From assembly GCA_964411665.1 (NCBI GenBank), contig CAYPMR010000003.1:53067-117066 (forward strand): 64,000 bases of DNA. The letters run 5' to 3'. Positions 17,065-25,905 of the stretch are shown here, in pieces. The position numbers and the translations under genes were made by a program. This stretch comes from CALFCE01 sp964411665 (lineage in GTDB: Bacteria; Pseudomonadota; Gammaproteobacteria; Granulosicoccales; Granulosicoccaceae). The notes under the pieces are model-generated. The model searched no databases and was not told where the DNA came from. It saw nothing but the letters and a program-made list of their open reading frames with translations. Position 1 is the first letter of the stretch. Each line of letters starts with the position of its first letter.

Positions 17065-17823
17065 TTAAGCAAACGATGACTCATTTGTAGAGAAGGTTTT
17101 ATCGTTCGGTGCCGTAACTGTCACAGGTTTTGATATTTTTGTAACGTCAATAACGTACGGCTGATTTGTTATATGATAGTCGCGATTCATAGTCGAGACG
17201 TTTATAAACCGCGTACCCCATTTATCGATCTCACCATAACCTTCATGAATATGACCAAACAGATGCAATTTCGGCGCAACCTCACGCACGCGTGCAAATA
17301 ATTCACGACACCCAACATTTTCTTCATTTAAGAAAATTCCATCCAGCTTGTCAGTGTTGTTTACACCAGTATCAGAATTTACAACTACCAATTTATCCAG
17401 GACTCCAAATGGAGGACCATGAGTAATCAATACGTCGACGGTTTCAGGCATGTTTTGCCAATGACATATAGCCTCGTCAGCTGAGGACAACATAAAAGAC
17501 CAATCCATAAAGCGTGGGGTATATGGCGAGCCCCAGAAAGTCATATCATCGAGAACAATGGATGAACCTTGTAGATAATGCACTCCTCTATCCATTGCAT
17601 ACTGCTGCAAAGTGTCGTTGTTACTCTCCACCCAGGTATCGTGGTTGCCAGCAATAAATATCTTATGCTTGAACGGCTGATCAGAAAACCAGTCGACAAA
17701 ATCGAGCGTGACAGAACGTTCGCCATTAAGAGTCAGATCACCCGAATGAACGAGCACATCACCTGCAGGCAAACTAACTCGTCGATGAACACCGTGTGTA
17801 TCGCTAATAGCTACTAAACGCAT
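17065..17823 (-). CDS. calcineurin-like metallophosphoesterase
   Basis: Protein of 252 residues with all the metallophosphoesterase blocks: SDTHG (residues 7-11), SGDLT (27-31), GNHD (about 59-62), THGPPFG (about 134-140) and GHIHEGYG near residue 195. Two metal ions would be held by these Asp/His/Asn residues. The compact length and THGPP motif match the UPF0046/MPPED-like group, which hydrolyses phosphodiesters such as cAMP or 2',3'-cyclic nucleotides. No signal peptide is present. A potential pseudoknot/terminator element lies about 110 bases upstream on the same strand. Confidence 0.88.
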   Translation of the reverse strand: MRLVAISDTHGVHRRVSLPAGDVLVHSGDLTLNGERSVTLDFVDWFSDQPFKHKIFIAGNHDTWVESNNDTLQQYAMDRGVHYLQGSSIVLDDMTFWGSPYTPRFMDWSFMLSSADEAICHWQNMPETVDVLITHGPPFGVLDKLVVVNSDTGVNNTDKLDGIFLNEENVGCRELFARVREVAPKLHLFGHIHEGYGEIDKWGTRFINVSTMNRDYHITNQPYVIDVTKISKPVTVTAPNDKTFSTNESSFA

Positions 17824-17935
17824 TTTGTCTAAACTATCGAATATAAATTGAAAATGAATTGAGAACCAGTTGGAATAATTTATCTACGCTACAAAAAGCG
17901 GTGAATATTCAATGAAAAACACGTAAAAAAAACGT

Positions 17936-17998
17936 CCTGGTACCCGTTTCAATAGTAGGCCGGATCTGACCAGGCATCATTGAAACGTAATCCTTTTT
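17936..17998 (-). other. candidate structured RNA element with interleaved stems
   Basis: Two inverted repeats are interleaved: CCTGGT (17936-17941) with ACCAGG (17969-17974), and CGTTTCAAT (17945-17953) with ATTGAAACG (17979-17987). The order A-B-A'-B' allows an H-type pseudoknot or two mutually exclusive hairpins. Read on the minus strand, the A stem is followed after 3 bases by T8, like an intrinsic terminator, while the B stem would compete with it. T6 follows the B stem on the plus strand. It sits in the 615-base gap 17824-18438, upstream of the metallophosphoesterase. That gap also holds a hairpin at 18080-18111 (CGCAGCTTT/AAAGCTGCG) and nothing else I can name. Confidence 0.5.
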
Positions 17999-18438
17999 TA
18001 CACCAACGATAGTCACAAACTACGCGCAACATACTAAACGTTGTGGGGCTAAAGATACCAGCATTTAGTCAACCAACAACGCAGCTTTTGATCTGCATCA
18101 CGAAAGCTGCGAGCAGACATTACGCTCTTTTTATTTTTTGCTGCATGTTAAAATTACAGTGTGATGTCAACTTGAATTCAAGCTGAAATAAATTGCTGTA
18201 AGCAATAGATAATGAACAATGACTTATCGCAATATTCTCTATAGCAACACATAAAGTGTAGTCAGACATTGCAATCACACTGTTACATCATCTACCGCTC
18301 ATATCGCAAACAGCAGAAAAATTCATCTCAACTGAATTCAATAACTTACAGACTCTCGTAAAAGCTGTGAATTAAGTGGCGGTTATTTGATTGACCAGAA
18401 TTGGCCCATTGAAAAGGGTGTTTAGATTGGCCGTTTTA

Positions 18439-19443
18439 CTAGCTCTTCGACCCAATAAATATTTCTGCGCGCAATTGCAGCCCGTAGCGGGCGCTAAAGT
18501 CGTTTTCAGCTTCCCAACGCACGCGTGGCCGAATTTCATAGAAAAACCAATCTCGCCATATATTACGACGCACGCGTATTCTCGCCTCAATCGAGCGCAG
18601 AATATCCTCGCTCTCACCCGCATCAGGTGATGAATCAAGATCATAAATGTTCTCGAACCCAATCAAATAACCTGATTCAAGTTCGTTAAAATATCCAAAT
18701 TGCTGAACAATTTCCGCACCGCCAATACCATTGCGATGGATCAATTCACTACGCGACCGCAACAAGGCACCAGGCAGAAAAGAGAATTTGTGACTTACAT
18801 CAAGGCGTAATCGGTTTTCAAATCCATCAGCTGAAAAAAACCAGAAGTTATTGATCACAGTAGCTGTGGTTAACTGATCGCGACTGGTTAACAGACTGCG
18901 TGAGGCATTGATGCGGGCAAAGAGTTGTAGTTCGTCGTCCCGGAATCGGGCGCCGAAATCAAATTTTAGTGATTGATTTTCACGCACTGAGCGTAGAAAA
19001 CGTAAAGCAAGTGAGACATTACTTTCGTCGTCTTCAAGAGTACTTGAGGCACGCGCCTGCCCGGGCTCCAGATTGTCCTCATCTTCAGTACTAAGCAGCA
19101 CTCTAAAGCGCTCTTGTGTATTTGGCAGTATCAGGCGTAACTTGGCGTTCGGGCGTATTCTAAAGCTATCACTCTCAAAACGAATGACATCGGTCCTTAA
19201 TCTGGCCCACGACTTGTTGCGTCCTGACTCTTTTTCAACACCTCCGAACAACCCGTCGAGATTGTTGGCAAAATCAGAAAACCCCACACTTATAATGCCA
19301 TGCACATCGTCGAACACCGACTCCTCTTGCGCCACTACTGGCGAAATCGGCAGACACAGCCCGGCTAAAAACAGGAGAAAGCCCCGGATTAACGGGTATT
19401 TTCGACACATTGACCTGCAAGTGACAGACAAATTGTGAAACAT
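18439..19443 (-). CDS. exported, probably outer-membrane protein of unknown function
   Basis: The open frame reaches back to 19560, but that would overlap the IclR gene. A signal peptide (RKYPLIRGFLLFLAGLCLPISPVVAQ) indicates a start at the ATG at 19443 or at 19410. The mature part has alternating hydrophobic and charged residues with many Arg and Glu (LRLILPNTQERFRVLLS, LKFDFGARFRDDELQLFARINASRS, IRPRVRWEAENDF), and this suggests transmembrane beta strands. I do not recognise a family. The final residues FIGSKS do not end in the classical aromatic residue, so a periplasmic beta protein remains possible. Confidence 0.6.
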   Translation of the reverse strand: MFHNLSVTCRSMCRKYPLIRGFLLFLAGLCLPISPVVAQEESVFDDVHGIISVGFSDFANNLDGLFGGVEKESGRNKSWARLRTDVIRFESDSFRIRPNAKLRLILPNTQERFRVLLSTEDEDNLEPGQARASSTLEDDESNVSLALRFLRSVRENQSLKFDFGARFRDDELQLFARINASRSLLTSRDQLTTATVINNFWFFSADGFENRLRLDVSHKFSFLPGALLRSRSELIHRNGIGGAEIVQQFGYFNELESGYLIGFENIYDLDSSPDAGESEDILRSIEARIRVRRNIWRDWFFYEIRPRVRWEAENDFSARYGLQLRAEIFIGSKS

Positions 19444-19472
19444 TAGATTGTTGAGGGCTAAAAAGGCATCGG

Positions 19473-20357
19473 CTAGAAGCCTACCTTCTCCAGCTCGATC
19501 GCTGCACTTTGCAAAGCACTCAAATGCGATTGTAGCTCGGTCAATGTCACTCTCATACACGGCGCATGACAGGAGAGGGTCGCATAGAGCTGCCCTGATG
19601 CATTAGCCAGAGGTACTGCAAGAGCAACCATGCCTTCCATATATTCTTCGTTGTCCATGGAGTATCCGCGCTCAGCAGTTAGCGCCAGTTCGGACAACAG
19701 CTCATCGATATCAGTCAACGTGTTGTTGGTAAGTTTTTCAATCGGCAAATGACTAAGAATACGTCTCTGCTGCCCCTGTGAAAGACTACTCAAATACATG
19801 CGGCCCGAAGCGGTGCAGTAGAACGGCACCTGACTGCCGACCGGCAGCTGTACCCTGACCGGCCAATGCGTCTCAGCACGATCTATATACAACATGTGGG
19901 TGTCACCCGGGATCGAAATGTTGCAAGTTTCACCCAGGTTGGTAGACAAGGCCTGCAAAATGACATGGCGCTCTGCCTGAAAGGACATGCTGGCGAACAC
20001 CCCGGTTGCCAGCCTATACAGGCCTCTGCCAGGCAACAGGCCACGACCGTTTGCCGATGCCTCGAGTAAGCCACGTTGTTCAAGAGTTGCACACAGGCGG
20101 TGGACCGTAGCCTTGGGGAGGTCAAGCCCCGTGCATAGCTCAGCAGGGGTCAAAGGACGCTCAGCCATGGCAACCGCTTCGATGATATCGAGTGATCTGG
20201 ACGCAGCAGAGCTCTTGGCTTGCACTTGGCCTTCGGCGCTTTGTGGCGAGGGTGAGCTTGGCCGGCCTTGCGGCGAAGAAGCCGCTATTGAATCTGCCCC
20301 CGAATCCGGACCCAGCGGTTGGCAATAGATCTGCCCGATGTTTGAAGAGTATCGCAT
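19473..20357 (-). CDS. IclR family transcription regulator
   Basis: Protein of 294 residues. An unusual Ser/Pro/Gln-rich N-terminal extension of about 50 residues precedes the winged helix (SRSLDIIEAVAMAERPLTPAEL, with the recognition helix in LPKATVHRLCATLEQRGLL). The IclR effector-binding domain follows (GETCNISIPGDTHMLYIDR, VGSQVPFYCTASGRMYLS). A start further inside, near the first helix, is possible. It is divergent from the GMC oxidoreductase gene across 206 bases, so it probably controls the 20.6-26.9 kb catabolic cluster in response to a pathway acid. Confidence 0.88.
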   Translation of the reverse strand: MRYSSNIGQIYCQPLGPDSGADSIAASSPQGRPSSPSPQSAEGQVQAKSSAASRSLDIIEAVAMAERPLTPAELCTGLDLPKATVHRLCATLEQRGLLEASANGRGLLPGRGLYRLATGVFASMSFQAERHVILQALSTNLGETCNISIPGDTHMLYIDRAETHWPVRVQLPVGSQVPFYCTASGRMYLSSLSQGQQRRILSHLPIEKLTNNTLTDIDELLSELALTAERGYSMDNEEYMEGMVALAVPLANASGQLYATLSCHAPCMRVTLTELQSHLSALQSAAIELEKVGF

Positions 20358-20470
20358 TATAGGGTTGGTATGCTCCCTGCCCAGGCAGTATCACAACACG
20401 GGAAACGAATTGCCGAGAAAAGACAAGTGATACGCATGCCGATACGATAGGATACTGGAACTGGACGTCT

Positions 20471-20487
20471 CATTTTATACCAAAATG
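20471..20487. promoter_or_regulatory. possible IclR operator
   Basis: A 17-base dyad CATTTT-ATACC-AAAATG lies in the divergent region between the IclR gene and the GMC gene, about 77 bases before the latter. IclR-family operators are often short A/T-rich palindromes of this size. Assignment is by position only. Confidence 0.35.
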
Positions 20488-20563
20488 TTAAACATCTGTT
20501 GGCCCTGCAATGGACAACGGCTCAACGACCCGCAAAGCAGGCTAATCAGGAGTTTCTGGCAAA

Positions 20564-22174
20564 TTGACTGAAGAATTTGACTATGTCGTGATCGGTGCAG
20601 GCTCTGCTGGCTGTGTCATGGCCAACCGGCTATCCGCAGATCCGTCAAATCGTGTTGCGTTGCTGGAAGCGGGTGGCAGGGATATAAATCCCTGGATCCA
20701 CGTACCCGTCGGTTACTTCAAAACCATCCATAACCCGAACACCGATTGGTGCTACGAGACCGAGCCTGATCCCGGTCTCAACGGCCGCACACTCAAGTGG
20801 CCTCGCGGCAAGGTGCTAGGCGGTTCAAGCTCCATCAATGGCTTGTTATATGTCCGTGGGCAGCGTGAGGACTACGACGACTGGGCACAAACTGGCCTCA
20901 AAAAATGGTCATATGACAAGGTTCTGCCCTACTTCAAGAAAGCCGAAGATTTCGAACACGGCGCCAGTGAGTACCATGGTGCAGGCGGCCCCCTGAAAGT
21001 TTCTGATATGACCTTCACGCGGCCAATTTGTGATGACTTTATCGCTGCCGCCAATGCATCAGACGCACCAGCTTCACACGATTCAAATGCCGAGTCGCAG
21101 GAAGGGGCAGGCTATTTTCAGCTGACCGCGCACAAAGGTCGGCGTTGCAGCACAGCCGTCGCCTATCTAAACCCGGCACGCAAACGTGACAACCTTGCGA
21201 TAATCACGCATGCGCAGGCAACAAAGATTAACTTCGAAGGCAAACGGGCTGTAAGCGTTGATTACCGGCAGGGTAAAGCGTCATCAGGTGAAACCAAAAC
21301 GATCACAGCTAAACGAGAAATTATTCTCTGTGGCGGCGCTATAAATTCTCCACAGTTGTTACAGTTATCAGGCGTCGGCCCAGCAACATTACTTAAAGAG
21401 TTTGGTATTGATGTTGTACATGATTCACCTGAAGTCGGTGCAAACCTGCAGGATCATTTGCAAATACGAGCGGTCTATAAAACCCTGAAACCAGTCACAC
21501 TTAATGACGAACTATCACGCTGGGATCAAAAAGCACGCGCCGGCCTGCAATACATTTTGACCCGTACCGGACCTCTGACCATGGCAGCCAGTCAGGCATA
21601 TGCTTTCTGCCGCACTCGACTTTCAAATCAACGCCCTGATATTCAATATCACTTTCAGCCACTATCGGCAGATTCCCCGGGCGAAGGTCTACATCCGTTC
21701 TCTGCGTTTACCACATCCGTATGCCAACTAAGACCCACCAGCAGGGGAACGATAAACATACGCTCAGCAGACGCATTCACGGCACCGAAAATTGTGCCCA
21801 ATTACCTGTCTACCGATCTTGACTGCCAGACCGCGGTAGAATCGCTCAAACATACCCGTCAATTGATGCAAGCACCACAAATGAACCAGCACATAAAAGA
21901 GGAGATACTGCCGGACCCGGCAGCGCAATCAGATGACGAGTTACTACACCAGGCACGGGAAATTGCCAATACCATTTACCATCCCACAAGCACCTGCCGG
22001 ATGGGTATAGATGATAGCGCCGTCACTGACGAGAAGTTACGTGTGAAGGGGGTCGATAATCTGCGCGTTGTTGATGCGTCAGTCATGCCGCAAATTGTGT
22101 CGGGCAACACGAATGCGCCAACTATTATGATTGCCGAACATGCAGCTGATATAATTTTGCATGAAATTATCTAA
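20564..22174 (+). CDS. GMC family FAD-dependent alcohol dehydrogenase
   Basis: Protein of 536 residues, the normal choline-dehydrogenase-like length. The FAD-binding GAGSAGC is at residues 12-18, the GMC signature 1 region is PRGKVLGGSSSINGLLYVRG, and signature 2 is the GGAINSPQLLQLSG region. The C-terminal catalytic HPTSTCRMG and NTNAPTIMIAEHAA close the protein. It oxidises a primary alcohol to an aldehyde, passing electrons to the respiratory chain. The TTG start is favoured because the protein then begins MTEEFDYVVIGAG; GGAG lies 11 bases upstream. Next to a SauS-like dehydrogenase, isethionate is a candidate substrate, since GMC-type isethionate dehydrogenases exist; choline and other alcohols are not excluded. 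Confidence 0.87.
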   Translation: MTEEFDYVVIGAGSAGCVMANRLSADPSNRVALLEAGGRDINPWIHVPVGYFKTIHNPNTDWCYETEPDPGLNGRTLKWPRGKVLGGSSSINGLLYVRGQREDYDDWAQTGLKKWSYDKVLPYFKKAEDFEHGASEYHGAGGPLKVSDMTFTRPICDDFIAAANASDAPASHDSNAESQEGAGYFQLTAHKGRRCSTAVAYLNPARKRDNLAIITHAQATKINFEGKRAVSVDYRQGKASSGETKTITAKREIILCGGAINSPQLLQLSGVGPATLLKEFGIDVVHDSPEVGANLQDHLQIRAVYKTLKPVTLNDELSRWDQKARAGLQYILTRTGPLTMAASQAYAFCRTRLSNQRPDIQYHFQPLSADSPGEGLHPFSAFTTSVCQLRPTSRGTINIRSADAFTAPKIVPNYLSTDLDCQTAVESLKHTRQLMQAPQMNQHIKEEILPDPAAQSDDELLHQAREIANTIYHPTSTCRMGIDDSAVTDEKLRVKGVDNLRVVDASVMPQIVSGNTNAPTIMIAEHAADIILHEII

Positions 22175-22192
22175 AAGAACGAGACCGTCACA

Positions 22193-22258
22193 GTGATTGA
22201 TCACAATGACAAATCCAATGACAAAACGGCGATAAAACGTCGATAAATCGGCGATAAA
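22193..22258. promoter_or_regulatory. dyad plus direct repeats before the acylating dehydrogenase gene
   Basis: In the 193-base gap between the GMC gene and the aldehyde dehydrogenase gene there is a dyad GTGAT-TG-ATCAC (22193-22204). Two copies of ATGACAAA at 12-base spacing (22206 and 22218) follow, then three copies of CGKCGATAAA at 11-base spacing (22227, 22238, 22249). Phased direct repeats of this kind suggest a multi-site regulator target, giving the downstream four genes their own promoter. Confidence 0.45.
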
Positions 22259-22367
22259 GCAGCGACCAAAATCGCAGCTAAAAATACTACGTACATTCAG
22301 TCACCAGCCAAAAAAACGATTCAATCGTACCCCATAGCAATTGAATCACTTGTTCGGAGATATATTT

Positions 22368-23804
22368 ATGGCCAGCAATCCGGAATCTATTCCCTCGGAT
22401 GATGCATCTCTTAGTGAAAGCGAGAAAGTTAAAAAGCTGATACACAACGGTCGCGTTGCCATGCAATCATTGACCAATGCGGATCAAGCTCGCGTCGATG
22501 AAGCAGTAACCGCAATCGCATGGGCAGTCTACCAACCGGAACGTGCTCGTGAGCTGGCAGAATTGGCAGTGGCTGATACCGGCATGGGCAATGTCGACAG
22601 CAAAATTATCAAAAATACACGTAAGACTTTCGGCACCTTACGTGATCTTATGCGGGCAAAAACTGTGGGCATCATTGAAACCAATGAAGCACGTGGCCTT
22701 GTGAAATATGCAAAGCCGGTTGGTGTTGTCGGCGCAGTGACACCTTCAACCAACCCCGCAGCCACGCCAGTCAATAAAGCCATGATGGCTCTTAAGGGGC
22801 GTAATGCAGTTATTATCGCAGCGTCTCCTGCAGGCTTTGCAACAACCTCACGTACCGTTGATTACATGCGTGAAGAATTACAGAAAATCGGCTTGCCACC
22901 AGATCTTGTGCAAATGCTTCCGCCGCCTGTTAACAAGGAAATGACACAACAGTTAATGGAGCAATGCGATCTTGTTGTCGTTACCGGCTCACAGAACAAC
23001 GTCAAGCGAGCCTATTCAAGTGGCACACCAGCTATTGGCGTCGGTGCCGGCAATGTGGCCGTGATGATCGCAGAATCTGCCGACCTCGATGATGCCGCCG
23101 GGAAAATCTGCGCATCAAAAACATTCGATAATTCAACCTCCTGTTCTTCTGAAAATTCACTGACAATAGTCGAAGCGATCTATGATGATGCAATCGCCGC
23201 ACTGCAGCGTGCAGGTGGCTATATGTGTAACGCTGAAGAGCGAGAGAAAATCATCAATACATTGTGGGTTAACGGCAAACTCAATCGTCACGTCATCGCC
23301 AAAGATGCCGCGGTACTGGCAGAAGTTGCCGGGTTGCCAGAAGCAGCTCAGTCTGCAAAGTTTTTTATGGTTGAGGAAGTAGGTGTCGGTGATAGTTACC
23401 CACTATCAGATGAAAAACTCTCATTGGTACTCACGGTTTACAAAGCAACAGATTTTCACTCTGCCAAACACAGACTCAGTGAACTTCTTGACCATGTAGG
23501 CATGGGACACTCAGTCGGTATTCATAGCAACAACGCTGATGAGACTCGCGAGTTAGCAGAGGATCTTAATGTAGTCCGTGTACTGGTGAATCAGGCCCAC
23601 ACCTTCGGTAATGGTGGCAGCTTTACAAATGGTTTTGAATTTACACTCAGTATGGGTTGTGGAACCTGGGCGGGTAACAGCATCAGTGAAAACCTGAACT
23701 ATCGACACTTCATCAACATTACGCACCTGTCGACTGAAATCGCTGAAGACAAGCCTGCCGAAGACGAATTATTCGGCAAGCACTGGGCTAAGTACGGCAA
23801 GTAA
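22368..23804 (+). CDS. acylating aldehyde dehydrogenase, sulfoacetaldehyde dehydrogenase (SauS)-like
   Basis: CoA-dependent aldehyde dehydrogenase, 478 residues from the ATG at 22368, chosen over a TTG at 22341 because GGAG lies 8 bases upstream. The catalytic Cys is in TFDNSTSCSSENS (Cys259), preceded by GVGAGNVAVMI. In EutE/PduP/AdhE relatives the position reads NxxCxxE; the SCSSENS form resembles annotated SauS enzymes from memory. It would convert aldehyde plus CoA and NAD(P)+ to acyl-CoA, or the reverse. Between a GMC alcohol oxidase and an ADP-forming CoA ligase, the oxidative direction (alcohol to aldehyde to acyl-CoA to acid plus ATP) is plausible. Sulfoacetaldehyde is a candidate, not proven. 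Confidence 0.8.
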   Translation: MASNPESIPSDDASLSESEKVKKLIHNGRVAMQSLTNADQARVDEAVTAIAWAVYQPERARELAELAVADTGMGNVDSKIIKNTRKTFGTLRDLMRAKTVGIIETNEARGLVKYAKPVGVVGAVTPSTNPAATPVNKAMMALKGRNAVIIAASPAGFATTSRTVDYMREELQKIGLPPDLVQMLPPPVNKEMTQQLMEQCDLVVVTGSQNNVKRAYSSGTPAIGVGAGNVAVMIAESADLDDAAGKICASKTFDNSTSCSSENSLTIVEAIYDDAIAALQRAGGYMCNAEEREKIINTLWVNGKLNRHVIAKDAAVLAEVAGLPEAAQSAKFFMVEEVGVGDSYPLSDEKLSLVLTVYKATDFHSAKHRLSELLDHVGMGHSVGIHSNNADETRELAEDLNVVRVLVNQAHTFGNGGSFTNGFEFTLSMGCGTWAGNSISENLNYRHFINITHLSTEIAEDKPAEDELFGKHWAKYGK

Positions 23805-23836
23805 CCAATCTCATTAATCAACCGAATTTAACTGGT

Positions 23837-24991
23837 ATGAATTTCGAAGAATTTGCGGCCAAACCACTACTGGCGGCAGCTGGCATCAAAGTACCTGGTA
23901 GTCAGTTGGTCACTACAGCAGATGACGCAGGTAAAGCCTGCGAAGCGCTTGGCCCCGTTGTGGTCAAGGCTCAGGTACCTACTGGCAAACGAGGTAAAGC
24001 AGGTGGCATTGTTGCAGCTGATTCACCAGCAGATGCGAGCAACGCAGCTTCGCGTATTCTCGGAATGGATATCGCCGGACATACAGTAGAAAAAGTACTG
24101 GTCGAGCAGCAAGCAAACATTGCGCACGAATTGTACGTCGCCATCCTCAATGACCCTGATAGTAAGGGACCGTTGATTATGTTTTCGGACATGGGCGGTA
24201 TGGATATAGAGGAAATTGCTGAAACCCAGCCACAACATCTAGTCAATGTACCGGTATCGATCCATGCAGGTCCCGACAGTTCACAACTTGCAAGCGCGAT
24301 AGAGCCTCTGATTGCTGCAAACAAAGATTTAACTGGCGACTCGAAAGCGATGACGCAGGATATCGTCTCAATGTTAAGCCTGCTATATAAAGTTTACGAC
24401 GAGAACGATGCTGAACTTCTGGAAATAAACCCATTGGCAGTTCTTGATGACAATTCACTTGTTGCTCTTGATTGTAAATTTGTCATGGATGATTCATCAC
24501 TGGTAAGGCAGAGCGAACTTGCAGCCTCCGGCACACCAGAGAAGCTCACTGGCCGAGAACTTGACGCTGCAAAACTTGATTTGAAATACATCGATCTCGG
24601 CGGGGACATCGGCGTACTAGCCAACGGTGCTGGTCTTACCATGACTACGATGGATGTCGTGACACACTACGGTGGAAAACCTGCCAACTTTCTTGAGATT
24701 GGCGGTGAAGCTTACACAAAAGCCACCGATGCACTGAAGCTGATGTTGGGCAATACAAACATCCGTAGTCTGGTTGTGAATTTTTGCGGTGCCTTTGCGC
24801 GCACTGACGTGATGACAGAAGGCGTCATCAATGCATGGTTGGAGTTGCGGCCTGATATACCGGTATTTTTCTCTATACATGGCACAGGGTCCGAAGACGC
24901 GCGCAAGTTACTCGAAGAGAAACTCGGTATGCAGTCTCATGAAACCATGGACGATGCAATTAAAGCCGCCATTGCTGCGGCTCGGGGTTAA
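23837..24991 (+). CDS. ADP-forming acyl-CoA ligase beta subunit, SucC-like
   Basis: Protein of 384 residues. The N-terminal ATP-grasp domain (VVVKAQVPTGKRGKAGGI, EQQANIAHELYVAI, ELLEINPLAV) is followed by the Rossmann-like ligase domain (LDLGGDIGVLANGAGLTMTTMD region and FLEIGG). The order and length match succinyl-CoA synthetase beta. It phosphorylates ADP with energy from an acyl-CoA in the cytoplasm. It pairs with the alpha subunit 5 bases downstream. A housekeeping sucCD would normally sit with sucAB, which is absent here, so this is likely a specialised copy for the local pathway, such as SauCD-type sulfoacetate-CoA ligase (inference). Confidence 0.82.
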   Translation: MNFEEFAAKPLLAAAGIKVPGSQLVTTADDAGKACEALGPVVVKAQVPTGKRGKAGGIVAADSPADASNAASRILGMDIAGHTVEKVLVEQQANIAHELYVAILNDPDSKGPLIMFSDMGGMDIEEIAETQPQHLVNVPVSIHAGPDSSQLASAIEPLIAANKDLTGDSKAMTQDIVSMLSLLYKVYDENDAELLEINPLAVLDDNSLVALDCKFVMDDSSLVRQSELAASGTPEKLTGRELDAAKLDLKYIDLGGDIGVLANGAGLTMTTMDVVTHYGGKPANFLEIGGEAYTKATDALKLMLGNTNIRSLVVNFCGAFARTDVMTEGVINAWLELRPDIPVFFSIHGTGSEDARKLLEEKLGMQSHETMDDAIKAAIAAARG

Positions 24992-24996
24992 TACAG

Positions 24997-25884
24997 ATGA
25001 TTATTCGTGGCACTGAACGTCTGCTTGTCCAGGGTATAACCGGAAAACAGGGAAGCTTCTGGACTGAACGCATGCAAGCCTACGGCACAAATGTTGTCGG
25101 TGGTGTAAATCCTAAAAAAGCTGGTACCGAATGCTGCGGTGTACCCGTTTTCGCATCTGCTGTCGATGCTGCAGCTAATGGCTGCGAATTCGATGTATCA
25201 ATATTGTTTATTCCACCACTGGGCGTTAGAGCAGCGGCAAGTGATGCCATGGCAGCAGGCTGTAGCAAACTGGTTTGTCTGACAGAACACATACCAGTAC
25301 GCGATGTGATGTATATGATGGCCGAAGCACGCGAACGTGGCACTGCCATTGTAGGACCCAACACCGCCGGTCTAGTCACGCCAGGTGAATGCTTCGTTGG
25401 ATTCATGCCGGCATTTGAAGAATCCATTTTCCGCGAAGGAAATATCGGCATCATTTCACGTAGTGGTTCGCTTGGCACACTAATGTGTCTGAATACCGTG
25501 CAGGCAGGTTTTGGTCAAAGCGCGTTTGTCGGCATCGGTGGTGATCCGATCATCGGCACAACAACGCTTGATGCTTTGAAATCTCTGGACACAGACAGCA
25601 AGACGGAAGGCGTCATTATCGTCGGTGAGATAGGTGGCGCAATGGAAGAAGCTGCTGCGGAATATGCCTCTACCATGAAAAAGCCGGTTATCGCAGCATT
25701 CATCGCTGGTGGCTCTTCACCACCAGGTAAAAAGATGGGTCATGCCGGCGCCATAGTCATGGGCAACAAGGGTACTTACGCATCCAAAGCCAAAGCGCTG
25801 GAGGCAGCAGGCGTTGAAGTTCTGAACACGCCTTCTGATGTAGGTGCTGCATTGGCAAATTCCGGTCTCGCCAGTTTGTCGTAA
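24997..25884 (+). CDS. ADP-forming acyl-CoA ligase alpha subunit, SucD-like
   Basis: Protein of 295 residues. CoA-binding GITGKQGSF is at 13-21, GVNPKKAG follows, and the phosphorylated His249 is in KKMGHAGAIV, equivalent to E. coli SucD His246. The acid-pocket loop reads GPNTAG where SucD has GPNCPG, and SRSGSLGTL replaces SRSGTLTYE, so succinate is unlikely to be the substrate. EIGGAMEEAA keeps the conserved Glu. It forms the functional ligase with the beta subunit. The ATG lies 5 bases after the beta gene. Confidence 0.83.
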   Translation: MIIRGTERLLVQGITGKQGSFWTERMQAYGTNVVGGVNPKKAGTECCGVPVFASAVDAAANGCEFDVSILFIPPLGVRAAASDAMAAGCSKLVCLTEHIPVRDVMYMMAEARERGTAIVGPNTAGLVTPGECFVGFMPAFEESIFREGNIGIISRSGSLGTLMCLNTVQAGFGQSAFVGIGGDPIIGTTTLDALKSLDTDSKTEGVIIVGEIGGAMEEAAAEYASTMKKPVIAAFIAGGSSPPGKKMGHAGAIVMGNKGTYASKAKALEAAGVEVLNTPSDVGAALANSGLASLS

Positions 25885-25905
25885 CACCCCAACGTCACCG
25901 TACTC

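Noticed and set aside
18439..19560. Start of the exported protein at 19560
   Set aside because: It would overlap the IclR coding end by 88 bases and bury the signal peptide at residue 50; starts at 19443 or 19410 are better.
23837..25884. Housekeeping succinyl-CoA synthetase
   Set aside because: No sucAB/lpd neighbours, changed acid pocket (GPNTAG), and placement between an acylating dehydrogenase and Pta indicate a specialised ligase.
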